Numbered from the stretch's first letter, positions 1 to 5,883 are shown. The stretch: DNA of 10,230 nucleotides from Thioalkalivibrio sp. (GCA_003555285.1 PWGH01000050.1:1-10230), one strand, 5' to 3'. Translations and numbers: made by a program. The notes: generated by a model from the sequence alone, not told the origin.

Positions 1-1140
1 CTGGAGGCGAACGACGGCGACTGGCTGGAATACACCGAGTTCGCTCGTGCACAGGCCCATTGGCTGGACGACTTCGCGCTGTTCGTGGTGATCAAGCGCC
101 TGCAGGGCGATCGGCCCTGGTGGGCCTGGCCGGAGCCGCTGCGCCAACGTGCGCGGCCCCGCCTGGAACAATTGCGCGCCGAAATGAGCGAGGCGCTGGA
201 GGCCGTGCGCTTTGCGCAGTTCGTGTTCTTTCGCCAGTGGCACGCGCTACGGGCCCAGGCGAACGCCCGCGATATCCTGCTGCTCGGCGACATGCCGATT
301 TTCGTGGCGCACGATTCCGCCGATGTCTGGGCCCATCCGGAGGACTTCGACCTGGATGTAAACGGGCAGCCGCGGACCGTGGCCGGGGTGCCGCCGGACT
401 ATTTCTCCGAAACCGGGCAACGTTGGGGCAACCCGCATTACCGTTGGGATCGCATGGCCGAGCAGGGCTACGAGTGGTGGCTACGGCGCATCGAATGGGC
501 TTTGAACGGGCTGGATGCGCTGCGCATCGACCACTTCCGCGCTTTCGAGGCCTACTGGTCGATCCCGGTGGACGAACCGACCGCGATCGGGGGGCATTGG
601 GAACCGGGGCCGGGAGCCTCCTTCTTCGAGGCGTTGCTGAAACGCTTCGGGGAATTGCCACTGTTGGCCGAGGATCTCGGGGTGATCACGCCGCCGGTGA
701 CGGCCCTGCGCGAGCAGTTCGGCCTGCCGGGGATGAAGATCCTGCAGTTCGCCTTCGATGGCGGACCGGACAACCCCTACCTGCCCGAGCATCATGTGGA
801 GCGCGGCGTGGTGTACACCGGCACCCACGACAACGACACGACGCTGGGTTGGTTCGAGGGGCTGTCACCCGTGGATCAGGAGCGGGTGCTGCAACGGCTC
901 GGTGCGGCACCGGAGGCGATGCCCGGCGCCTTGATTCGCACGGCCTTCGAATCCTGCGCCCGGCTGGCGGTCATCCCGATGCAGGATGCGCTGGAACTCG
1001 ACGGCGGGCATCGAATGAACACCCCCAGCACGACCGAGGGCAACTGGGCCTGGCGCTTCGATTGGGACCAGGTCGACCCAGAGCGCACGCAGCAGCTACG
1101 CCACCTGAACGAAGCCACCGGCCGTATCGAAGCCGCTTAA
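1..1140 (+). CDS. malQ: 4-alpha-glucanotransferase (amylomaltase), 5'-truncated by the window edge
   Basis: Amylomaltase of glycoside hydrolase family 77. It transfers alpha-1,4-glucan segments between maltodextrins in the cytoplasm during glycogen or maltodextrin metabolism. The reading frame is open from base 1 and ends at TAA 1138-1140, giving 379 visible residues, so roughly the first quarter is outside the window. An internal GTG at 85 is not the start, because the upstream codons already read as MalQ (WLDDFALF just before it). The family signature is continuous: LLGDMPIFVAHDSADVW, then VAGVPPDYFSETGQRWGNP. The catalytic residues expected for the family are visible as Asp in LRIDHFRAF (bases 529-531), Glu in LLAEDLG (670-672) and Asp in GTHDNDT (829-831). 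No frameshift is seen and the C-terminus looks complete. The upstream neighbour, possibly other glycogen genes, cannot be seen. Identification is firm. Confidence 0.96.
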   Translation: MEANDGDWLEYTEFARAQAHWLDDFALFVVIKRLQGDRPWWAWPEPLRQRARPRLEQLRAEMSEALEAVRFAQFVFFRQWHALRAQANARDILLLGDMPIFVAHDSADVWAHPEDFDLDVNGQPRTVAGVPPDYFSETGQRWGNPHYRWDRMAEQGYEWWLRRIEWALNGLDALRIDHFRAFEAYWSIPVDEPTAIGGHWEPGPGASFFEALLKRFGELPLLAEDLGVITPPVTALREQFGLPGMKILQFAFDGGPDNPYLPEHHVERGVVYTGTHDNDTTLGWFEGLSPVDQERVLQRLGAAPEAMPGALIRTAFESCARLAVIPMQDALELDGGHRMNTPSTTEGNWAWRFDWDQVDPERTQQLRHLNEATGRIEAA

Positions 1141-1156
1141 TCCCCTCCTCGTCACC

Positions 1157-1174
1157 CCCACCCCGTCGGGTGGG
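1157..1174. repeat. Short GC-rich hairpin downstream of malQ
   Basis: Seven-base arms CCCACCC (1157-1163) and GGGTGGG (1168-1174) enclose a four-base loop. It begins 16 bases after the malQ stop, where a terminator would sit, but no T run follows on either strand, so it is not a canonical intrinsic terminator. The arm GGGTGGG recurs in the larger inverted repeat that begins three bases later, so the two structures could compete in RNA. Confidence 0.5.
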
Positions 1175-1176
1175 CC

Positions 1177-1210
1177 GTAGGGTGGGTGCGCTGCGCTTCA
1201 CCCACCCTAC
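1177..1210. repeat. Perfect 12-bp inverted repeat, REP-like intergenic element
   Basis: The arms GTAGGGTGGGTG (1177-1188) and CACCCACCCTAC (1199-1210) are perfectly complementary around a 10-base loop, CGCTGCGCTT. The pattern of GTAGGGTGGGTG arms with a GCGCTGCGC-type core resembles palindromic repeats scattered between genes in many proteobacterial genomes; that resemblance is from memory, not a search. It lies between the convergent malQ and Sel1-repeat genes, where such elements usually sit and may stabilise 3' mRNA ends or terminate transcription. The right arm contains the TAG stop of the Sel1 gene (complement of 1207-1209), so the element and the coding sequence overlap. No T tract follows. 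Confidence 0.75.
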
Positions 1211-2112
1211 TCCGGAGCGTTCAGCCAGAGCAGGGCGCGGCGCCGGGCTTCGGTGAGTTCCGCGGGGTTCAGCTGCGACTCGAGGTTCTGGCGCAACGGC
1301 TCACTGGTGGCATCGCCGCCGGCCGCCGCGAGGCTGGCCCACTTGTACGCCTCGATGGCATCCAGCGGTACACCGTTGCCGACGGCATGAAAATGGGCCA
1401 GCCAGGCCTGCATCTGCGGATGACCCGCCTCGGCACCGAGGCGCGTGTAATACAGATCCTGCATCGGGTTGGCGGCGACCGAACCCAGGCCCTCCCGATA
1501 GATGCGTGCCAGATAATACGCGGCAGCCACCATGCCATTCTCGACCGCATGCACCAGCAGGTCGCGTGCCTCAGCCACCCGGTCGGGCGATGTTGGGCTG
1601 TGTGCATCCGTCACCACCAGCGAGGCATCCATCACCAACAGCGAGCCCAGGGCGAGGCGGGCCTCGTGGTCATCGCGTTCGTCGATGACCCGTTGAAACC
1701 AGGCCTCACCTAGATCCCGATCCGGTTCCACCCCCCGGCCCTGGATGTGCATCCAGGCGATCCGCAGCCCGTACTCGTTTTCGCCCGCGTCATAGGCCTG
1801 GGTGAAATAGCGCAAGGCCTGTTCGGCATCCGGCTCGACGCCGAGACCCTGTTCGTAGAGCCAGCCCACGGCCCCCATGGCCTCGACCGAGCCCTCGGCC
1901 GCCGCGCTTTCGAGCCAGAGCCGGGCCTCGACCAGATCCGGAGGCGTGAGCTCCAGATGCCGCTGCGCCGCGAGCCGGCGTGCCTCCGCGCTCATGCCCT
2001 CGGCCTGTTCGGCGCTGTAGGGGGCCGGCGCGGCCGCCGACGGGGCCGCGGCACCGGGCAGGGTGACGAGCGATAACCACAGGAATGCGAGAAGTAGGGA
2101 TGCGCTGCGCAT
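1207..2112 (-). CDS. Secreted Sel1-repeat (TPR-like) protein
   Basis: A 301-residue protein of helical Sel1-like repeats, a TPR relative that generally acts as a protein-protein scaffold. Its client is unknown. The N-terminus has a positive residue, a hydrophobic stretch (about residues 5-19) and an AAA motif near residues 21-23, which predicts a Sec signal peptide and a periplasmic location. Repeat units are recognisable at about 61-96 (EARLWLESAAAEGSVEAMGAVGWLYEQG), 97-132 (ending IQGRGVEPD), 177-212 (ARDLLVHAVENG, then YLARIYREGLG), 213-249 and a C-terminal unit from 250 (AIEAYKWASLAAAGGD). A linker of about 155-176 separates the two halves. The start ATG (2110-2112) has GGAG at 2121-2124, eight bases upstream. 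The stop is inside the adjacent inverted repeat. It is on the same strand as the SIMPL gene, but 174 bases separate them, so it may be transcribed independently. Confidence 0.88.
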   Translation of the reverse strand: MRSASLLLAFLWLSLVTLPGAAAPSAAAPAPYSAEQAEGMSAEARRLAAQRHLELTPPDLVEARLWLESAAAEGSVEAMGAVGWLYEQGLGVEPDAEQALRYFTQAYDAGENEYGLRIAWMHIQGRGVEPDRDLGEAWFQRVIDERDDHEARLALGSLLVMDASLVVTDAHSPTSPDRVAEARDLLVHAVENGMVAAAYYLARIYREGLGSVAANPMQDLYYTRLGAEAGHPQMQAWLAHFHAVGNGVPLDAIEAYKWASLAAAGGDATSEPLRQNLESQLNPAELTEARRRALLWLNAPE

Positions 2113-2286
2113 GGTGCCGGCTCCAATGCCGATGTAACCCCCCTATGCTACCGTTAAGTGACGCAACCTGCATGAAACCGCTCCATGGAGCCCCGTAGGT
2201 CACGTACCCCGCCACGAAGGAGAGCGCCCCACCCGAACCCAGGGTGAGCCCAGGATCAGCCAGTGTCCGCGGGGGGGCAGCCAGAA
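2113..2286. other. 174-base intergenic region upstream of the Sel1-repeat gene
   Basis: This gap should hold the 3' end of the egt/SIMPL transcript and any promoter of the Sel1 gene. I found no convincing -35/-10 pair; TAGCAT at about 2145-2150 on the - strand is a possible -10 without a well-spaced partner. There is a perfect 12-base palindrome, GCTCCATGGAGC, at 2180-2191, and a run of seven Gs at 2271-2277. No hairpin with a T tract follows the SIMPL stop. The - strand can be read without a stop through the gap, but I recognise no gene in that frame. Confidence 0.5.
2180..2191. repeat. 12-bp palindrome upstream of the Sel1-repeat gene
   Basis: GCTCCATGGAGC is its own reverse complement and starts 68 bases upstream of the Sel1 start codon. 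It could be a dimeric regulator site, but a 12-base palindrome in GC-rich DNA is only mildly unusual and no known operator consensus is recognised. Confidence 0.3.
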
Positions 2287-3087
2287 TCAGCGCGAATCGA
2301 GGGTGTGTCGGGCCGGGATTCCGTAGGCGCGGGCGTGGCCGGAGACGGTGACGCGCAGGGTGGACTGGCCGGCCTCCAGGGCGGGGGCCGGGGCGGCTTC
2401 CTGGTGGCGGGCACTGGCAAACATCGGGCGTGGTCCCGGGGCGCCGTCGTCGTGCAGGGTCAGTTCCTCCGGCAGCAGGTACGCGGCGCCCAGCGCGGTG
2501 CCCATCTCCTGGGCGGTGCGCTGCCACTGATCGATGGCCTCGGTCAGCAGAGCCTCCCGGTGAAGTCGCTGGATCTCCGGGCTCAGCGAGAACCGGATCT
2601 GCGTGATGGCGAGCCCCCGATCCTGCAACTCACCGGCCAGTGTCGTGAGAGGATCGAAGTCCTTCCCCTTCAGCTCCAGCACCTGGGTGACCTGCCAGGC
2701 CACCGGTGTTATGCGGTTCTGCGAAGCCCCCGGTTCGTGGCGCTCGTTGTTGCGGTCGTAGATCGGTGCAGTCGAATAGCTGATGCTGCGGGCATCGATC
2801 TCGGGCACCTCGGCCACGCGGTCCAGCGCCTCCTGCATCAGCCGGTTGATGGCAGCGGCGGCCTCGGTGGCGGCCTCCGCCCGGCGTTCGATGCTCAGGT
2901 GCACGGTCATCAGGTCGTTCTGCACCTCGGACTGCGCGTGGGCGGTGAGCTTCAGCAGGGCGAAGCGGTCCTCGACGGGAACCGGGGGGGTCGCGGCGAA
3001 TGCTCCGGGAATCAGGAGCATGAGGGTCAGAAATGCGGGGATCAGGAAAGGGGCGAACCGGCGTATGGACCACTGGACTCGAGACAT
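2287..3087 (-). CDS. Exported SIMPL-domain (DUF541, YggE-like) protein
   Basis: A 266-residue SIMPL-domain protein. The family is exported; E. coli YggE has been linked to lower oxidative stress, but no enzymatic activity is established. The N-terminus has Arg9-Arg10, a hydrophobic core at about 11-27 and an AFA cleavage motif at 29-31, so it is predicted periplasmic. The mature part opens with a short beta-like segment (LLKLTAHAQSEVQNDLMTVHLSIER) followed by a long Ala/Glu helix, then SISYSTAPIYDRN and a VTQVLELKGKDFD strand, matching the SIMPL core. The C-terminus ends with LRVTVSGHARA, typical of the last strand. A GTG at 3091-3093 in the same frame is rejected, because GGAG (3096-3099) is only two bases from it but eight from ATG 3085-3087. 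It is third in the egtC-egtB-SIMPL unit, starting 14 bases after the egtB-like stop. Confidence 0.88.
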   Translation of the reverse strand: MSRVQWSIRRFAPFLIPAFLTLMLLIPGAFAATPPVPVEDRFALLKLTAHAQSEVQNDLMTVHLSIERRAEAATEAAAAINRLMQEALDRVAEVPEIDARSISYSTAPIYDRNNERHEPGASQNRITPVAWQVTQVLELKGKDFDPLTTLAGELQDRGLAITQIRFSLSPEIQRLHREALLTEAIDQWQRTAQEMGTALGAAYLLPEELTLHDDGAPGPRPMFASARHQEAAPAPALEAGQSTLRVTVSGHARAYGIPARHTLDSR

Positions 3088-3095
3088 GGGCACGG

Positions 3096-3099
3096 CTCC
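3096..3099 (-). promoter_or_regulatory. Ribosome binding site of the SIMPL gene
   Basis: GGAG on the - strand sits eight bases before ATG 3087 and only two before the alternative GTG 3093, so it decides for the ATG. It lies in the 14-base gap after the egtB-like stop codon, as expected for an internal operon gene. Confidence 0.7.
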
Positions 3100-3101
3100 A
3101 C

Positions 3102-4295
3102 TCAGTCGGGGTCGCGGGCCAGACGCAGCCCGGCGAACACATGGCGTTTTTCGGGGGTGTAGAAATTGCGCATGGACGGCCGTTTCAGCCAGTCATGACT
3201 GAAACGGCTGCCGCCGCGCAGGCTGAAATGCTGCCCGTCGAACCAGGGCTTCGAGTACTGATCGTAGGGAAAGGAGCAAAAGCCCGGGTAGGGGTAGAAG
3301 GGGTTCGCACACCATTCCCACACCGCACCGGTGCCGACGAGTGGATACGCCCGCGCCGCCAACTCCCATTCGGCCTCGTGCGGCAGTCGGACCCCGGCCC
3401 AGCGCGCAAAGGCCTCGGCCTCGTAGCGTGACACGCCGCTCACGGGTGCCTCCAGGGGCGCCTCGGCTGGGGCGACTGGCAGGCAATGCAGCCGTTGGGT
3501 GCGGCGGCCTTCACAGGCACCGATCTGGAATGCCCAGTCCAGCGGGCCGGACACCCGGTTGGATTGCCGCCACAGCCAGCCTTCGGCCGTCCACCACTGC
3601 GCCTGGGTATAGCCGCCGGCGGCGATGAAGTCGGCAAATGCGCCGACACTGACCGGTCGGCGGGCAATCCGATAGTCGGCCAGGTGCACCTCGTGGACCG
3701 GTTTCTCGTTGTCGAAGGCCAGAATCGAATCGCTGCCGAGGGTGGTGGTCTGGGCCGGAATTTCCAGCCACTGCGCGGGCGGCACGCGCCCTTCGGCGGG
3801 GATTCGCCGTCGCGGCGGCAGGCACGGGCTTCGCCGGCGTGCCGCGGCGCAGCGGACCTGCTGCATGGTTTCCAGGTGCAGTGCGTGATGCTGGGTCAGA
3901 AAGCCGGTCAGGTAGCCATCCTGCAGCAGCGGGTGGGTGAGCACCCGATCATCGTGCGCCAGCAGCGCGCGGTGTTCCTGCTGGCGCTCCACGGCTTCGG
4001 CGAGCATCGCGTGCTGGTTTTGCAGCCGGCCGCCCCGGCGCCATTTCGGGCTCTGTTCCGGAAAATAGAGGTCGTGCCAGTCGCGGTCGGCCCGTGGTTT
4101 TTCCTGGAGGATGCGTTCGCGCAGCCAGACCGCCTCGATGAACAGGCAGTGTGCGAAGTGCCAGCCGATCGGGCTCAGCTCCGGATGGTATTGGTTGCGC
4201 AGTTGGTGTCCGGGCGTGCGTTGCAGTTCCTGGCGCCAGGTCGCCTGGATGTCGGCGAGTCCCTCGAGCAGCGCGGACGGGGTCGGGGCGCGCAT
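3102..4295 (-). CDS. EgtB-like non-heme iron sulfoxide synthase (DinB domain plus FGE-sulfatase domain)
   Basis: A 397-residue protein with the two-domain plan of EgtB, which uses iron and O2 to join a thiol to hercynine as a sulfoxide in ergothioneine synthesis. The DinB-like half (about 5-150) has SPIGWHFAHCLFIE and QHHALHLETM, supplying His49, His136 and His140 as a likely three-His iron site. A basic Pro/Arg linker (about 148-172) leads to the FGE-type half: LGSDSILAFDNEKPVHEV (186-203), SRYEAEAFARWAGVRLPHEAEWE, VWEW (325-328), LRGGS (359-363) and MRNFYTP (375-381). The paired cysteines of true formylglycine-generating enzymes after RGGS are absent (SRFSHDW here), which argues against a sulfatase activator. 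Leu139 replaces the Gln common in the HxxQHxE motif, so the substrate may differ from classical EgtB. The gene starts nine bases after the egtC stop, with GAGG seven bases before the ATG. The family is firm; the exact product is not. Confidence 0.85.
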   Translation of the reverse strand: MRAPTPSALLEGLADIQATWRQELQRTPGHQLRNQYHPELSPIGWHFAHCLFIEAVWLRERILQEKPRADRDWHDLYFPEQSPKWRRGGRLQNQHAMLAEAVERQQEHRALLAHDDRVLTHPLLQDGYLTGFLTQHHALHLETMQQVRCAAARRRSPCLPPRRRIPAEGRVPPAQWLEIPAQTTTLGSDSILAFDNEKPVHEVHLADYRIARRPVSVGAFADFIAAGGYTQAQWWTAEGWLWRQSNRVSGPLDWAFQIGACEGRRTQRLHCLPVAPAEAPLEAPVSGVSRYEAEAFARWAGVRLPHEAEWELAARAYPLVGTGAVWEWCANPFYPYPGFCSFPYDQYSKPWFDGQHFSLRGGSRFSHDWLKRPSMRNFYTPEKRHVFAGLRLARDPD

Positions 4296-4304
4296 GCGGC
4301 GGCC

Positions 4305-5087
4305 TCAGAGGGGAACCAGCTCGGGGGGTTCATCGAGGGCCAGCACCAGGATATGGCCCTCGGGCACGGTCCGCCAGCGCTCGCGGTCGGTCAGGGGCTC
4401 CGAGGCTATCACCATGGCGCCATCCGGGAAGGTGTCGTCGTCGCTGGTGTAGTACAGGCTCGGGCTCGTGTCATTGATCGCGTGGCGGCTCGCCACCAGG
4501 CGATCGCCGTCGGTGAGGATCACGTTCAACAACGCGCGTGCCGGACCGAGCCAGGATTGCAGGGTCGAGAAGGCCTCGGTAAGCGCGCCCTCCAGGCTCA
4601 TCTCGACATCCTCGAGGAGGCACTGGCGGATCAGGGCGAAGAGGTATTCGGAATCGGTGGTGCCCCGGATGCCGGCCTCCACCTCCGGTTCGATCCGGTC
4701 CTGGATCTGGCGCCGAATCGTGGGCAAAAAGTCGTCGATCAGGCCGTTGTGGCTGTACAGCAGATCGCCCTGGGCGAAGGGCTGGACGTTGACCACATCG
4801 CCGCCGAACCCCGGCGTGGCACTGCGCACTGCAGCGACCCAGAGGTCGGCATACAAGGTCCGTGCGAGGTCCGCCAGATTGGGGTCCTGCCAGATCGGAT
4901 CGGCACGGTGATAGATCAGGGCCGTGTCGTCGTCGCCATACCAGCCAAAACCGAAACCGTCCGCGTTCAAGCGCGCATAGCGCAATTCCTGGGGCGCGCT
5001 CGCCTGTTGCGCCAGGCTGTGCGGGGGTGATAACAGGATGTCCTGAAGGGGGATCTCCGGACCCACATAGGCAACGTGGCGGCACAT
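4305..5087 (-). CDS. egtC: EgtC-type class II glutamine amidotransferase (gamma-glutamyl amidohydrolase)
   Basis: A 260-residue N-terminal-nucleophile amidohydrolase. EgtC removes the gamma-glutamyl group from the sulfoxide conjugate made by EgtB, giving hercynylcysteine sulfoxide. The protein begins MCRHVAYVGP, placing Cys2 as the nucleophile once Met1 is removed. Further signatures are SPPHSLAQQ (20-28), NADGFGFGWY (41-50), AVRSATPG (86-93), YSHNG (111-115) and GTTDSEYLF (142-150), all as expected for EgtC and the related YafJ-type amidotransferases. The frame stays open far upstream, to about 5945, but only ATG 5085-5087 exposes the catalytic cysteine and has a strong GGAGGT at 5095-5100. 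It is first in the unit, nine bases before the egtB-like gene, and is divergent from sixA. A general YafJ-like amidotransferase is the alternative; the egtB-like partner makes EgtC more likely. Confidence 0.9.
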   Translation of the reverse strand: MCRHVAYVGPEIPLQDILLSPPHSLAQQASAPQELRYARLNADGFGFGWYGDDDTALIYHRADPIWQDPNLADLARTLYADLWVAAVRSATPGFGGDVVNVQPFAQGDLLYSHNGLIDDFLPTIRRQIQDRIEPEVEAGIRGTTDSEYLFALIRQCLLEDVEMSLEGALTEAFSTLQSWLGPARALLNVILTDGDRLVASRHAINDTSPSLYYTSDDDTFPDGAMVIASEPLTDRERWRTVPEGHILVLALDEPPELVPL

Positions 5088-5094
5088 CGGTCTG

Positions 5095-5100
5095 ACCTCC
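5095..5100 (-). promoter_or_regulatory. Ribosome binding site of egtC
   Basis: A strong GGAGGT on the - strand, seven bases before ATG 5087. It fixes the start at the codon that puts the catalytic cysteine second, against a frame that is open for more than 800 further bases upstream. Confidence 0.85.
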
Positions 5101-5139
5101 GGTAGTGGGATCCAGCAGGCTTGCATGGTAGCGTTCCCG

Positions 5140-5165
5140 CGTGCACCTTGCACGGATTCCAATCC
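5140..5165. promoter_or_regulatory. Two abutting inverted repeats in the egtC/sixA divergent region
   Basis: CGTGCA-CCT-TGCACG (5140-5154) has six-base arms. It is followed directly by GGATT-CC-AATCC (5154-5165) with five-base arms; the two share base 5154. Together they lie 53-78 bases upstream of the egtC start codon, a plausible place for a regulator site at the egtC promoter. The spacer of each is short, which suits a DNA-bound dimer better than an RNA hairpin. I recognise no known operator consensus and could not place a convincing -35/-10 pair for egtC, so a regulatory role is an inference. Confidence 0.35.
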
Positions 5166-5280
5166 TGGCCGCACCGAGCGCGGCGCGCTTGGGGTCTGCC
5201 GATCGCGAGGCCGCCCCCGCCCGGCACGTCGCCCCTTCGGACGTCCACCCGCCCAGAACGTCGTTTCACTGGAAATGGTC

Positions 5281-5307
5281 ATGAGCTCTACAGGCCGATC
5301 ATCATGA
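5281..5307 (+). other. Possible short leader ORF overlapping the sixA start (ATGA)
   Basis: An ATG at 5281 has GGA (5271-5273) seven bases upstream and opens an eight-codon frame (MSSTGRSS). Its TGA (5305-5307) overlaps the sixA ATG (5304-5306) as ATGA. The same frame extends back to ATG 5125, which has AGG five bases before it, giving a 60-residue Arg/Pro-rich frame that looks like non-coding GC-rich DNA. sixA has no clear Shine-Dalgarno site at normal spacing, so translational coupling through this overlap is plausible. It may equally be coincidence. Confidence 0.3.
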
Positions 5308-5837
5308 ACACCGAACCGCTCGCACAGGAACGCTGGCTGGTGCTGGTGCGCCATGCCCAGGCCGGCGACCCCGAGCGCTTTTTTCGCGAGACCGGCCGAC
5401 CGGATCGGGAACGGCCGCTGACGGCGGCGGGCAGGGTGCAGAACCGGTCTGCGGCGAATGGCCTGCTGCGGTTGCTGAAGCGGGTCGATCACCTGTGGAG
5501 CAGTCCCTACGTGCGCGCGCAGCACACGGCGCAGGGTATTGGCGAGGCCTTTGGCCATCCGGCAGAGGCGCCGGCGGCGCTGCTGCCGCCGTGGGACGGC
5601 GCCGGCCTGACCGACTGGCTGGAGTCGCGCCTGAGGCCCGGCGAGACCGCGATTCTGGTGGGCCATGAGCCAGATCTGTCCGCCCTGCTCGGGCGCTGGC
5701 TCTGCGGCAGCGAGCCGCATTCGCCGGTCCCGATGGAGAAAGGCACCGCGTGTGCGCTGCGTATTTCCGGACCGATCCGGGTGGGGAGCGTGGAATTGCT
5801 GTGGAAAGTCCCGCAGTATTGCCTGCGCAAACTCTAG
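5304..5837 (+). CDS. sixA: SixA-type phosphohistidine phosphatase (histidine phosphatase superfamily)
   Basis: A 177-residue member of the histidine phosphatase superfamily, close to the usual SixA size. SixA removes phosphate from phosphohistidine, classically on histidine-phosphotransfer domains. The catalytic RH pair is Arg16-His17 in LVLVRHAQAGD; the second half shows SSPYVRAQHTA (66-76, with Arg71) and ILVGHEPDLS (117-126, with His121), the standard superfamily pockets. PLTAAGR (38-44) is the usual P-L-T-x-x-G motif. ATG 5304 is the only ATG, GTG or TTG in frame near the family N-terminus; the frame is open further upstream but that part has no homology. No good ribosome site precedes it (AGG lies nine bases away); see the overlapping leader frame. 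ppx follows after 46 bases, so the two are probably cotranscribed. Confidence 0.87.
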   Translation: MNTEPLAQERWLVLVRHAQAGDPERFFRETGRPDRERPLTAAGRVQNRSAANGLLRLLKRVDHLWSSPYVRAQHTAQGIGEAFGHPAEAPAALLPPWDGAGLTDWLESRLRPGETAILVGHEPDLSALLGRWLCGSEPHSPVPMEKGTACALRISGPIRVGSVELLWKVPQYCLRKL

Positions 5838-5873
5838 CACTGCCGTCATGCGCCGCAGTTTACCCATCGAATC

Positions 5874-5877
5874 AGGA
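5874..5877 (+). promoter_or_regulatory. Ribosome binding site of ppx
   Basis: AGGA lies six bases before ATG 5884. The earlier in-frame ATG at 5848 has no such site, so this element decides for the shorter start. Confidence 0.65.
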
Positions 5878-5883
5878 AGCCCG

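Larger units (their letters stand above)
5088..5303. other. 216-base divergent intergenic region between egtC and sixA
   Basis: This region should carry both divergent promoters. It is G+C-rich in the middle (about 5165-5250) and holds no clear sigma-70 or sigma-54 promoter that I can defend. It contains the egtC ribosome site, the two abutting inverted repeats at 5140-5165, and a small + frame running into the sixA start (see the entry at 5281-5307). Confidence 0.6.

Noticed and set aside
1157..1210. Bidirectional intrinsic terminator between malQ and the Sel1 gene
   Set aside because: The hairpins are strong but no T tract follows on either strand, so they are recorded as repeats.
60..1256. 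398-residue open frame on + overlapping malQ in another frame
   Set aside because: Arg/Ala/Gly-rich, no domain; the malQ frame carries all the catalytic motifs.
2263..3162. 299-residue open frame on + opposite the SIMPL gene
   Set aside because: Antisense to a protein with a signal peptide and SIMPL features; Gly/Arg/Gln-rich composition typical of a shadow.
3770..3860. Possible frameshift in the basic Pro/Arg linker of the egtB-like gene
   Set aside because: The linker is unusual (about residues 148-172), but the DinB half and FGE half are in the same frame on both sides, so it reads as a variable linker.
3102..4295. Formylglycine-generating enzyme or sulfatase activator
   Set aside because: The cysteine pair expected after RGGS is absent, and the N-terminal DinB-like domain with a three-His site points to the EgtB group.
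3486..5030. 514-residue open frame on + opposite egtB-like and egtC
   Set aside because: It crosses the ends of two well-supported - genes, has no recognisable domain and no start context; it is a shadow of G+C-rich codons.
5848..5883. Earlier ppx start at ATG 5848
   Set aside because: It has no ribosome site and adds residues without homology; ATG 5884 has AGGA at good spacing.
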